DNA from: an uncultured bacterium
GTDB lineage: Bacteria > Bacillota > Clostridia > Peptostreptococcales > Anaerovoracaceae
Length of the DNA: 13,997 bases
Direction: 5' to 3'
Assembly: GCA_905214225.1 (NCBI GenBank)
Contig: CAJMLL010000054.1
Location: forward strand, 1-13,997
The translations under genes and the position numbers were made by a program. A model generated the notes under the pieces. That model was not told where the DNA came from, ran no database searches, and saw only the letters and a list, made by a program, of their open reading frames with translations. This document shows positions 7,632-13,997 of the stretch, in pieces (the first letter of the stretch is position 1; each line of letters opens with the position of its first letter).

Positions 7632-7632
7632 G

Positions 7633-7677
7633 AAGTGCGTTTTTTCTCCGCAGAGACGGGGACGGAAGCGCACTTTT
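7633..7677 (+). terminator. Second terminator-like hairpin before prfA
   Basis: AAGTGCG (7633-7639) pairs with CGCACTT (7669-7675), extended through T-A and T-G pairs. An inner helix TCTCCG (7645-7650)/CGGGGA (7657-7662) closes a 6-base loop. The 3' side ends in TTTTCATTT. It starts one base after the U-tract of the preceding structure, so the two form a tandem block that isolates the ATP-grasp unit from prfA. The fold is by eye. Confidence 0.55.
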
Positions 7678-7762
7678 CATTTATGCGAAACAGGGAAGTT
7701 TTTCGGATGCCTCCCCCGGGCAGGCTGAAAGGGCGCTGCGGCAGCCCCGCACTGGCATGAGG

Positions 7763-7791
7763 ATGACAATCGAAAATCAGTATGATAAAAT
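7763..7791 (+). promoter_or_regulatory. Candidate promoter of the prfA-ywlC-rpiB-upp operon, with leader hairpin
   Basis: ATGACA (7763-7768) and TAAAAT (7786-7791) are separated by 17 bases, and a TG (7783-7784) one base before the -10 makes it an extended -10. Initiation would fall near 7798, about 40 bases before the prfA start. Just upstream (7705-7757) is GC-rich sequence able to form short hairpins (GCTG/CAGC type). Downstream, the leader contains GCCGCTGAAGCGGC (7807-7820), a 5-bp GC hairpin with a TGAA loop, four bases before the AGGAG site. Confidence 0.6.
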
Positions 7792-7837
7792 ATGAAGTTA
7801 GAGAATGCCGCTGAAGCGGCGGGCAGGAGTGAAGAAC

Positions 7838-8902
7838 ATGTTTGAAAAACTCGGTTCAGTCGTAGACAAGTACGATGATTTAACCAAGAAGGTTGCAGAT
7901 CCGGATATTATTGCCAATCAGAGCGTATGGCAGAAATATATGAAAGAAATGGGCGAGATGGAGCCGATTGTCGAGAAGTATAAGGAGTATACCAAGGCAA
8001 AGGATGAGCTCGACTTCGCCAAGCAGATGCTGGAAGAAGAGTCCGACGAGGAAATGCGCGAAATGGCGAAGGAGGAGATCAGCGAGCAGGAAGATAACCT
8101 GGAGGAGCTGACGAAAGAACTGAAGATCCTCCTGATCCCGAAGGACCCTAATGATGACAAGAACGTAATCATGGAGATCAGAGGCGGTGCCGGCGGAGAT
8201 GAGGCGGCGCTGTTTGCTGCGGATCTTCTGAGAATGTACACCCGTTACGCGGAGCGTCACGGATTCAAGACAGAGATCCTGAGCATGAACGAGATCGGAA
8301 TCGGCGGTGTCAAGGAAGCCGATATGATGATCAAGGGCAAGGGCGCATATTCCCGTCTGAAGTTCGAGAGCGGTGTGCACAGAGTTCAGCGTGTCCCGGA
8401 GACAGAGACATCCGGAAGAATCCATACGTCAACGGCTACGGTTGCCGTACTTCCGGAAGTTGAGGACGTTGAGGTTCATATCGATCCGAACGATGTAAAG
8501 GTCGATGTCTACCGTGCATCCGGAAACGGCGGCCAGTGCGTAAATACAACGGACTCCGCAGTCAGAATGACCCATCTTCCGACAGGAATCGTTGTTACCT
8601 GCCAGGATGAGAAATCCCAGATCAAGAACCGTGAAAAGGCTATGAAAGTCCTGAAGGCCAGAGTCTACGATAAGATGCAGCAGGAGCAGAACGCCAAGAT
8701 CGCATCAGAAAGAAGAGACCAGGTAGGAACCGGAGACCGCAGCGAGCGTATCCGCACCTATAACTATCCGCAGGGCCGTGTGTCCGACCACAGAATCGGC
8801 CTGACCCTCTATAAGCTGGATCAGATCATGGACGGTGATCTGGATGAGATCATCGACGCGCTGAACGCGGACTACCAGGCACGCAAGATGAACGAGTTTT
8901 AA
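7838..8902 (+). CDS. prfA: Peptide chain release factor 1
   Basis: Recognises UAA and UAG stop codons and triggers peptide release on the ribosome. The 354-residue product contains the RF1 domains in order: an N-terminal helical coiled region, [12 protein letters not shown], the stop-codon-reading PxT motif as PET (residues 187-189, in [14 protein letters not shown]), and the catalytic GGQ (231-233, in GNGGQCVN). The PxT rather than SPF motif marks it as RF1, not RF2. I start it at ATG 7838 because AGGAG (7825-7829) lies eight bases upstream. The upstream in-frame ATG at 7805 would add 11 residues, lacks a good site, and its first codons form a hairpin. It leads an operon with ywlC 23 bases downstream. 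Gln233 is the expected target of the PrmC encoded at 3297-4208. Confidence 0.98.
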   Translation: MFEKLGSVVDKYDDLTKKVADPDIIANQSVWQKYMKEMGEMEPIVEKYKEYTKAKDELDFAKQMLEEESDEEMREMAKEEISEQEDNLEELTKELKILLIPKDPNDDKNVIMEIRGGAGGDEAALFAADLLRMYTRYAERHGFKTEILSMNEIGIGGVKEADMMIKGKGAYSRLKFESGVHRVQRVPETETSGRIHTSTATVAVLPEVEDVEVHIDPNDVKVDVYRASGNGGQCVNTTDSAVRMTHLPTGIVVTCQDEKSQIKNREKAMKVLKARVYDKMQQEQNAKIASERRDQVGTGDRSERIRTYNYPQGRVSDHRIGLTLYKLDQIMDGDLDEIIDALNADYQARKMNEF

Positions 8903-8925
8903 TCGGAGAAAGAAGGCAGAGGAAA

Positions 8926-9924
8926 ATGAAAACCAGACTCCTCAAGGGAACAAGCGGGGACATTGACATTGCAGCTTCGATTATCAAGGAGGGAGGTCTT
9001 GTGGCCTTCCCGACGGAGACCGTTTACGGCCTCGGCGCTGATGCGCTGAACGCGGAAGCCGTGGAAAAAATCTACATCGCCAAGGGACGTCCGAACGACA
9101 ATCCGACCATCGTCACCATCGCGGAACAGCAGGACATTTACGAACTCTGCCCGCATGTGACAGAAGACATGAAAAAGCTGATGGATGCCTTCTGGCCGGG
9201 TCCGATGACGATGATCGTGCCGGCTGCGGACATTATTCCGCCGGTAACGACCGCCAATCTGCCGACGGCGGGCATGCGCATGCCGGACAGCGATCTGACC
9301 AGAGAGCTGATCCGCCGCTCCAGGCCGCTGGCGGGACCGAGCGCCAACCTTTCCGGAAAACCGAGCCCGACAACCGCGCAGCATGTTATGGACGACATGG
9401 ACGGCAGAATCGACGCCGTTCTGGACGGCGGCCCGTGCAGAGTCGGCATCGAGTCGACCATCATCGACATGTCCAGTGACGAACCGATGATTTTAAGGCC
9501 GGGCATGATCACCAGAGCCCAGTTCGAGGAAGTTCTCGGAAAGCGTGTTCTGCTGGATAAGACCCTGAATGTGAAACCAGATCCGGCACAGGGCGATTTC
9601 AAGCCGAAGGCACCGGGACAGAAATACAAGCATTACGCGCCGAACGCGCCGATGATTCTGTTCCAGGGCGAACATGAAAAAGTCATGGCCGCCATTGAAG
9701 AAGAAAAGAAGAAGTATGAGCAGGCAGGTGAGAAGGTCTGCGTCATCGCTTTCTCGGAGAATCAGTCCGAGCTTGCCGCGCATGAGATTTACGCAAGACT
9801 CAGAGAAGCGGATAAAGAAGATGTCGATATCATTCTGGCGACAGCCCTGCCGGAGCAGGGAGAAGGTTTTTCGGTCATGAACCGGATGCTGAAGTCGGCG
9901 GGATTTAATATTAAAGAAGTATAA
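8926..9924 (+). CDS. ywlC: L-threonylcarbamoyladenylate synthase (Sua5/YwlC, two-domain type)
   Basis: Makes threonylcarbamoyl-AMP from threonine, bicarbonate and ATP, the first step of the t6A modification at position 37 of ANN-decoding tRNAs. The 332-residue length and layout indicate the long Sua5 form: an N-terminal YrdC-like domain with PTETVYGLG (29-37), KGRPNDNP (53-60) and GPSANLSGKPSPT (from about 137), then the linker motif APGQKYKHYAP, then a Rossmann-like SUA5 domain to the end. The linker tyrosine region is known in the family to gate the active site. AGAAGG (8911-8916) lies nine bases before ATG 8926. The gene sits 23 bases after prfA and 34 before rpiB, a common Firmicutes order. 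The partner t6A genes (tsaD, tsaB, tsaE) are not in the window. Confidence 0.96.
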   Translation: MKTRLLKGTSGDIDIAASIIKEGGLVAFPTETVYGLGADALNAEAVEKIYIAKGRPNDNPTIVTIAEQQDIYELCPHVTEDMKKLMDAFWPGPMTMIVPAADIIPPVTTANLPTAGMRMPDSDLTRELIRRSRPLAGPSANLSGKPSPTTAQHVMDDMDGRIDAVLDGGPCRVGIESTIIDMSSDEPMILRPGMITRAQFEEVLGKRVLLDKTLNVKPDPAQGDFKPKAPGQKYKHYAPNAPMILFQGEHEKVMAAIEEEKKKYEQAGEKVCVIAFSENQSELAAHEIYARLREADKEDVDIILATALPEQGEGFSVMNRMLKSAGFNIKEV

Positions 9925-9958
9925 TTGCATTTTGATGAAAAAGGCAGGAGGAAGCAGT

Positions 9959-10405
9959 ATGAAGATTGTTATCGCAAGTGACCATGCGGGCTTTGAACTG
10001 AAGCAGAAAGTAGCAGAACATCTGAAAGAAAGAGGCATTGAAGTAAAGGATCTTGGAACTTATACAGAGGAGTCCTGTGACTATCCGGTCTACGGCCATA
10101 AATGCGGAGAAGCGCTGATGGCGGGAGAAGGAGATCTCGGCATGGTATTCTGCGGCAGCGGAATCGGCATTTCCATGGCAGCAAACAAGGTAAAGGGCGT
10201 ACGCTGCGCACTGGTACACTCCGTAGAAACGGCACACATGGCCAAGGAGCATAATAACGCCAACATCCTGGCAATGGGCGGAAGACTCACCGATCCTGAT
10301 CTGGCCATCAAGATGACCGATGAGTGGCTGGACACGAAATTCGCCGGCGACGGCGAAGGCGGAGAGCGCCACGCAAGAAGAGTGAATGAGCTGAACGAGA
10401 TGTAA
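9959..10405 (+). CDS. rpiB: Ribose-5-phosphate isomerase B
   Basis: Interconverts ribulose 5-phosphate and ribose 5-phosphate in the non-oxidative pentose phosphate pathway, supplying ribose 5-phosphate for PRPP. The 148-residue product begins [12 protein letters not shown], with D8/H9 in the substrate site. It has the catalytic cysteine C65 in FCGSGIGIS, the HNNAN motif with H98, and a C-terminal GGERHARRV for phosphate binding. AGGAGG (9946-9951) is seven bases before ATG 9959; two ATGs at 9932 and 9935 are poorly placed relative to that site. Sugar-phosphate isomerases of the LacAB/RpiB family look alike, but the next gene, a PRPP-consuming enzyme, supports RpiB. Confidence 0.94.
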   Translation: MKIVIASDHAGFELKQKVAEHLKERGIEVKDLGTYTEESCDYPVYGHKCGEALMAGEGDLGMVFCGSGIGISMAANKVKGVRCALVHSVETAHMAKEHNNANILAMGGRLTDPDLAIKMTDEWLDTKFAGDGEGGERHARRVNELNEM

Positions 10406-10430
10406 CGGAAGTACAGAAAGGAAAAAAGCA

Positions 10431-11060
10431 ATGGGCAAGGTATATGTATTTGATCATCCGCTGATTCAGCACAAGGTTTCTCTTATGCGTATGAAGACCA
10501 CAACGGTAAAGGAATTCCGTGAGCTGGCTACAGAAGTTGCCATGCTGATGGGATTTGAGGCCACCAGAGATCTTCCGCTGGAGGAAGTGGAAATCGAAAC
10601 ACCGATCTGCAAGACCAAGACGAAGATGCTGAAGGGCGAGGATGTAGCCATCGTTCCGATCCTGCGTGCAGGACTGGGATTTGTCGACGGCATGCTTTCT
10701 CTGATTCCGAATGCGAAAGTCGGCCATGTCGGCCTTTACCGCGATCCGGAAACCCATCAGCCGGTTGAGTATTACTGCAAACTCCCGACCGACATCGAAC
10801 ACCGCAAGATTTTTGTCGTTGATCCGATGCTGGCAACTGGCGGCAGCGCATCTGCGGCGATTGATTTCATCAAGAAGCGCGGCGGAAAGGACATCACATT
10901 TATGTGTCTGATTGCGGCGCCGGAAGGAATCGAGGCTCTGCAGAAGGCTCACCCGGACGTGGATATCTACATCGCAGCCAAAGACGACCATCTGAACGAG
11001 GATGCCTACATCGTTCCGGGACTGGGCGATGCCGGAGACCGTCTGTACGGCACCAAGTAG
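10431..11060 (+). CDS. upp: Uracil phosphoribosyltransferase
   Basis: Salvages uracil by joining it to PRPP to form UMP. The 209-residue product matches the family length and shows the opening [26 protein letters not shown], the PRPP-binding loop [10 protein letters not shown] (130-139), and the C-terminal uracil-binding segment [20 protein letters not shown] (10417-10422) lies eight bases before ATG 10431, and the gene is 25 bases downstream of rpiB. It is the last gene of the prfA operon as far as I can see; the usual clostridial continuation to dCMP deaminase or ATP synthase genes is absent and tyrS follows instead. Confidence 0.97.
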   Translation: MGKVYVFDHPLIQHKVSLMRMKTTTVKEFRELATEVAMLMGFEATRDLPLEEVEIETPICKTKTKMLKGEDVAIVPILRAGLGFVDGMLSLIPNAKVGHVGLYRDPETHQPVEYYCKLPTDIEHRKIFVVDPMLATGGSASAAIDFIKKRGGKDITFMCLIAAPEGIEALQKAHPDVDIYIAAKDDHLNEDAYIVPGLGDAGDRLYGTK

Positions 11061-11275
11061 AGCAGCAGACGGCCGGAACTGTTACAATGTATATTATGCC
11101 GCCGCGGCCTTCCTGCCGGGGCGGCCTGATAATCTGAATGCGCGTATAACAGAGGCGCGGTTCAGACGCCGGGCAGGGCGTATATCTGCAAACAGAACAA
11201 AATGTCAACCTCGCGCCCATGAAGAATGGAGAAAAAAGAAAAATGGGGACGCGGCGGTGGAAAGGAAATTTACCA
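11061..11275 (+). other. upp-tyrS intergenic region with a GC-rich hairpin
   Basis: 215 bases without a gene. The clearest structure is a hairpin pairing 11098-11103 (GCCGCC) with 11120-11125 (GGCGGC), continued by 11105-11107/11116-11118 around an 8-base loop. No T-run follows, so it is not a standard intrinsic terminator. I see no T-box signature (the conserved GGGTGGNACCGCG-type bulge) despite tyrS being a frequent T-box target. Weak TATTAT and TATAAC hexamers lack convincing -35 partners. Whether tyrS is read through from upp or has its own promoter cannot be decided. Confidence 0.4.
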
Positions 11276-12610
11276 ATGATTCAGATTCCTGACAATATCA
11301 GTCAGTACGACAATGTTTTTGACGTACTGAAAGAGCGTGGCTTTATCGAGCAGGTCACCAATGAAGAGGCAGTAAGAGACCTCCTGGGAAAAGAAAAGAT
11401 CAAGTTCTATATCGGATTTGACCCGACAGCGGACTGTCTGCATGTCGGACACTTCATGCAGATCATCATCCTGTCCTATATGCTGAAGTACGGCCATACA
11501 CCAGTTGCACTTCTTGGCGGCGGCACAGGAATGATCGGCGATCCGTCCGGAAGAACAGACATGAGAAAGCTCATGGACACCGACACGATCGATCATAACT
11601 GCGAGCAGTTCAAGAAGCTGTTTGATAAGTTCCTCCCGTTCGATGACGAGGTACAGTATGTCGGAAACGAAGGCGTTTTCGTTCCGGGACATCTGACCAA
11701 GGAGCCGGAGAAAGGCAAGGCAATCAGCCTGAACAACGCCAAGTGGCTGCGCAACCTGAATTTCGTAGAGTTCATGCGTACCATCGGAAAAGACTTCAAC
11801 GTCAATACCATGCTCCGCTCTGAGGCATTCAAGCTGAGAATGGAAAGAGAAAACGGTCTGTCTTTCTTCGAATTCGGCTACATGCTGATGCAGGCCTATG
11901 ACTTCTTCGTTATGGCCAGAGACTTTGACCTGAAGATGGAGTTCGGCGGAAACGACCAGTGGTCCAACATTATCGCGGGCATCAATCTGACAAAGAAAGA
12001 AATCAACAAGGACGTATACGGAATGACATTTGCTCTGCTGACCAACAGCGAGGGAAAGAAGATGGGCAAGACCGGAAAAGGAGCGCTCTGGCTGTCTCCG
12101 GACCGTACATCCCCGTACGAGTTCTACCAGTACTGGAGAAACGTCGGCGATCTGGATGTCAATAAGTGCCTGCGCATGCTGACCTTCCTGCCGATGGATG
12201 AAATCGAGAGACTTTCTTCCCTGAAGGGATCCGAGATCAATCGTGCCAAGGAAATCCTGGCTTATGAGGTTACCAAGATGGTTCACGGTGAACAGGCTGC
12301 TGAAGAAGCTCAGGAAGCAGCACGTTCCGCATTCGGCGGAGACGCAATGTCCGACAACCTTCCGAAGGCGGAGATGAAACGCTCCGAGTTTGAGGGCGAA
12401 GGAAAGGGAATCCTGACCCTCCTGAAAGAGGTCGGCCTGGCTCCGAGCAACAGCGAGGCAAGAAGAAGTGTTGAGCAGGGCGGCGTTTCTGTAAACGGAG
12501 AGAAGGTTACTGACCCGAAGACCATGATCAGAGAAGACAGCTTCAAGGAAGACGGCACACTGATCCTGCGCAAGGGAAAGAAGAAAGTTGTTAAGGTTGT
12601 GCTGAAATAG
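11276..12610 (+). CDS. tyrS: Tyrosyl-tRNA synthetase
   Basis: Class I aminoacyl-tRNA synthetase that charges tRNA-Tyr. The 444-residue product shows the tyrosine-site YIGFDPTA, the HIGH motif as HVGH (56-59), GGNDQWSNI, and the KMSKS motif as KMGKT (262-266). A C-terminal S4 RNA-binding domain (about 377-440, with LAPSNSEARRSVEQGGVSVNG) completes the bacterial architecture. The KxGKT version is usual in the TyrS branch, as opposed to the TyrZ branch with KMSKS. I place the start at ATG 11276 with AAAGGA (11261-11266) nine bases upstream. An in-frame ATG at 11219 would add 19 residues (MKNGEKRKMGTRRWKGNLP) that do not belong to the family. It is followed by a strong terminator. Confidence 0.97.
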   Translation: MIQIPDNISQYDNVFDVLKERGFIEQVTNEEAVRDLLGKEKIKFYIGFDPTADCLHVGHFMQIIILSYMLKYGHTPVALLGGGTGMIGDPSGRTDMRKLMDTDTIDHNCEQFKKLFDKFLPFDDEVQYVGNEGVFVPGHLTKEPEKGKAISLNNAKWLRNLNFVEFMRTIGKDFNVNTMLRSEAFKLRMERENGLSFFEFGYMLMQAYDFFVMARDFDLKMEFGGNDQWSNIIAGINLTKKEINKDVYGMTFALLTNSEGKKMGKTGKGALWLSPDRTSPYEFYQYWRNVGDLDVNKCLRMLTFLPMDEIERLSSLKGSEINRAKEILAYEVTKMVHGEQAAEEAQEAARSAFGGDAMSDNLPKAEMKRSEFEGEGKGILTLLKEVGLAPSNSEARRSVEQGGVSVNGEKVTDPKTMIREDSFKEDGTLILRKGKKKVVKVVLK

Positions 12611-12647
12611 CAACTTTGAATAATATAATGTATGACAATTTAAGGTC

Positions 12648-12676
12648 AGGGGACTGTGATTTTACAGTCCCTTTTT
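12648..12676 (+). terminator. Intrinsic terminator of tyrS
   Basis: GGGACTGT (12650-12657) pairs perfectly with ACAGTCCC (12664-12671) around GATTTT, followed by TTTTT (12672-12676). It starts about 38 bases after the tyrS stop. Confidence 0.93.
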
Positions 12677-12677
12677 C

Positions 12678-12730
12678 ATTGCCTGTTCATCAGACGGTAA
12701 CGAGGTTCTCGGGTACATATCCGACGCTCT
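12678..12730 (+). repeat. Direct repeat copy A, immediately after the tyrS terminator
   Basis: A 53-base segment matching 13895-13947 at a constant offset of 1217. I count 38 of 53 identical positions, with 14 of the 15 differences being transitions. The best-conserved part is AGGTTCNCGGGNAC through CCGACGCT (12703-12728). A short hairpin (CGGG 12710-12713 with TCCG 12720-12723) is preserved in copy B with a G-U to G-C change. On the minus strand both copies encode SVG(Y/W)VP(E/G)NLV(T/V)V then stop at the same place, so it may be an old gene end instead of an RNA element. Confidence 0.7.
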
Positions 12731-12796
12731 TTCAGCGCCGCGGAAGGGCGGGGTTCTTATCATTGAATCCGCTACAGAGCTGAAAAGGGAAGATAA

Positions 12797-13109
12797 TTTC
12801 TTATTTCGGAAAGAATTACGGTTAATTTAGAAGATTTTCAAGCGCTTTTAGCAGAAACAATAACAGCAAGAGTACAGAATATAGGGAAGGTATTAAGGAA
12901 TATTGTGTCCGCTGAAAATATTTATATTGAAAATGAGGAAATAATGAAGATATATGCCGCGAAATTTGTGCGAAATTTACACTGCTGCAGAAGTCTCAGA
13001 AATGTTGTGGGATGAGTACGAAAAAATGTGTCGCTTTCTTGAAATTTACATGATTTTCGTGGCTCAGTATTGTAAATGGAGTTCAATTGTGAGAGAATTT
13101 AATAAATGA
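12797..13109 (+). pseudogene. Possible decayed small gene(s)
   Basis: One frame is open for 72 codons from after TAA 12794 to TGA 13013 without an ATG near its beginning (first ATG at 12944). Its translation, including ITVNLEDFQALLAET and NIYIENEEIMKIYAAKF, looks protein-like: alternating amphipathic helix then a short acidic linker. A second frame from ATG 12954 to TGA 13107 (51 codons, with YTAAEVSEML and WDEYEKMCRFLEIYMIF) overlaps and continues it, as a frameshifted gene would. Neither has a good ribosome binding site. It resembles, loosely, short mobile-element accessory proteins, but chance openness in AT-rich DNA is a real alternative. Confidence 0.25.
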
Positions 13110-13131
13110 TTTATCTATCAAAAGAAAACGT

Positions 13132-13202
13132 TTGTCACAGACGAGATTACTGTGGAGATAAGGGTATGGTATTTCCGTATGTGCGGATACAGTATATCTG
13201 TA
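13132..13202 (+). promoter_or_regulatory. Candidate promoter/operator region of tetR
   Basis: Upstream of the regulator lie a CACAG (13136-13140)/CTGTG (13150-13154) inverted repeat and a TACAG (13188-13192)/CTGTA (13198-13202) inverted repeat with a 5-base centre. Palindromes of this size and position are typical of sites bound by TetR-family dimers, often autoregulatory. TTGTCA (13132-13137) could be a -35, but the -10 (GAGATA, 13155-13160, 17 bases away) is poor. Confidence 0.3.
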
Positions 13203-13251
13203 GGTCTGGATCTGCAGTCTGGAAATGCGGGACCGGAAAGGGAAAATAAGC

Positions 13252-13800
13252 ATGAGCAGCAGAGTATGGGGGAAAAAAGCACGGAACAGGCAGGCGATTA
13301 TGGATGCGGCGAAGTCGCTGTTTGAGAAAGAAGGCCTGCAGAGAGCAACATTCAATGATATTGCAGAAGAAGCCGGAATGTCACGTACGACAATTTTCAA
13401 TCATTTTCCGACAATTAATGATCTGCTGCTGGCGCTGGCGGATGAAGAATATCAGAATCTGGAAGACTACTATGAAACGTCCAGACTGGAAGGACGCGAG
13501 CTGATTATGAGTCTGATGAACCGGATGATTGATGATGCATGCAAATATCCGGTTCTGACCACCAAACTGATCACCACCATCCTGGTAACCGAAAATGAAA
13601 AGGAAATGTATAAAGGCCTTCTGAAGATGCTGGAAGATAATATGGATCCGGAACTCAGCACTGAAGAGAAACACAATCTCTGCACCATGCTGATCGGAGA
13701 TTTCCTGGGCCTTCTGATGACCTATTTCCTCAGAGATTACGATTTTGATGCAAACCACATGAAGCGCCGGTTCGCAATTTTGGCCTCAAAGGTGTTTTAA
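13252..13800 (+). CDS. TetR/AcrR-family transcriptional regulator
   Basis: A 182-residue regulator with an N-terminal TetR helix-turn-helix (residues about 12-58). It includes the helical lead AIMDAAKSLFEKEGLQRAT and the recognition segment DIAEEAGMSRTTIFNHF, followed by a helical ligand/dimer domain of normal length. The C-terminal domain is too variable to assign a ligand. I start it at ATG 13252, with AAGGG (13238-13242) nine bases upstream; the ATG at 13225 would add nine residues and lacks a site. No transporter, enzyme or divergent gene is visible next to it, so its target is unknown; it may act on a gene just outside the window or only on itself. It lies between two direct repeat copies and in sequence of different base composition from the preceding operons, which hints at separate acquisition. 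Confidence 0.9.
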   Translation: MSSRVWGKKARNRQAIMDAAKSLFEKEGLQRATFNDIAEEAGMSRTTIFNHFPTINDLLLALADEEYQNLEDYYETSRLEGRELIMSLMNRMIDDACKYPVLTTKLITTILVTENEKEMYKGLLKMLEDNMDPELSTEEKHNLCTMLIGDFLGLLMTYFLRDYDFDANHMKRRFAILASKVF

Positions 13801-13868
13801 TTCGGATGGACAGTGATGCTCACTGAAAGAACCGGAATTATCATGTGCAGCGTGTGCCGGCACTCTGG

Positions 13869-13897
13869 AATACAGAGCGGTGCGCGCTGTATTTATT
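13869..13897 (+). terminator. Hairpin after tetR, possible terminator
   Basis: AATACAG (13869-13875) pairs with CTGTATT (13887-13893); after one A-G mismatch GCG pairs with CGC around a GTG loop. The 3' side continues TTTATTG, a weak U-tract. A second small hairpin CAGTGA/TCACTG (13811-13825) lies just after the tetR stop without a T-run. Either could end the tetR transcript. Confidence 0.45.
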
Positions 13898-13947
13898 GTC
13901 TGCCCGTTAAACGACAACAAGGTTCCCGGGCACCCACCCGACGCTTT
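13895..13947 (+). repeat. Direct repeat copy B, after the tetR hairpin
   Basis: Partner of the 12678-12730 copy (38 of 53 positions the same, constant offset 1217). As with copy A, it starts at the 3' edge of a terminator-like hairpin. In this copy the minus-strand frame ending in SVGWVPGNLVVV and stop (TAA, complement of 13907-13909) stays open back to the right edge of the window. A real gene on the minus strand, entering from the right, therefore cannot be excluded. Confidence 0.7.
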
Positions 13948-13997
13948 GATATGCTCCCTTTATGAGAGACAGTGAAAAAATAAAACACTGTTGATCA

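Larger units (their letters stand above)
12731..13251. other. AT-rich region upstream of tetR with no confirmed intact gene
   Basis: About 520 bases, clearly richer in A+T than the operons to the left. After a GC-rich stretch to about 12760 it contains possible remnant coding sequence (12797-13109, listed separately) and, closer to the TetR gene, several short inverted repeats. I see no RNA gene, transposase or complete gene with a ribosome binding site. Confidence 0.5.

Noticed and set aside
11061..11275. T-box riboswitch ahead of tyrS
   Set aside because: No conserved T-box bulge sequence or terminator/antiterminator pair found on reading the leader.
11270..12613. 447-codon minus-strand frame
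   Set aside because: Exact antisense shadow of tyrS, caused by codon bias.
13119..13135. Catabolite-responsive element at AGAAAACGTTTGTCA
   Set aside because: Only the central AAACGTTT fits well; the outer positions of the cre consensus are not met and no carbon-metabolism gene is nearby.
13811..13825. CAGTGA/TCACTG hairpin as the tetR terminator
   Set aside because: The stem is perfect but no T-run follows; kept only as a minor structure.
12678..13947. Insertion sequence or integron cassette carrying tetR
   Set aside because: No transposase, integrase, terminal inverted repeats or target-site duplication visible; the direct repeats alone are too diverged to be a recent duplication at insertion.

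Overview
The window reads as a chromosomal housekeeping region of a Gram-positive, low-to-mid GC anaerobe of the class Clostridia, most likely Lachnospiraceae or a close relative. This is inferred from gene content (rho, YqhQ/DUF1385, prmC, prfA, ywlC/Sua5, rpiB and upp clustered), AGGAG-type ribosome binding sites, a zinc-type L31 and the style of the proteins. No database was consulted.

Positions 1-5906 hold four co-directional, tightly packed genes. The first is the 3' part of rho, whose start lies outside the window and whose long N-terminal extension carries an in-frame 66-bp tandem repeat. It overlaps a DUF1385 membrane protein gene by ATGA, followed by prmC and a 564-residue 'ABC-class predicted ATPase'. 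Positions 5942-6289 are a self-contained rpmE unit: promoter, short foldable leader, L31 gene and intrinsic terminator. Positions 6359-7511 are another single-gene unit: a near-consensus promoter and an ATP-grasp protein related to the sugar-transfer-associated ATP-grasp family. Its 3' flank (7524-7677) folds into a branched structure ending in a U-tract, followed by a second terminator-like hairpin.

Positions 7763-11060 form a second operon: promoter, prfA (RF1), ywlC/Sua5 (tRNA t6A synthesis), rpiB and upp. PrmC from the first operon is expected to methylate the GGQ glutamine of the RF1 made here. After a 215-bp gap comes tyrS (11276-12610) with a clear terminator and no T-box that I can recognise.

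Positions 12677-13997 look different: AT-rich, mostly non-coding, with one TetR-family regulator (13252-13800). The TetR segment is bracketed by two diverged direct copies of a 53-bp element (12678-12730 and 13895-13947), each sitting just past a terminator or terminator-like hairpin. Possible decayed coding sequence lies between the first copy and the TetR gene.

I do not see a defence system, CRISPR array, transposase or prophage module. The most distinctive items are the repeat-bearing Rho, the branched 3' RNA after the ATP-grasp gene, the rpmE leader fold, the paired direct repeats around tetR, and the placement of the ABC-class ATPase and ATP-grasp genes among translation genes.
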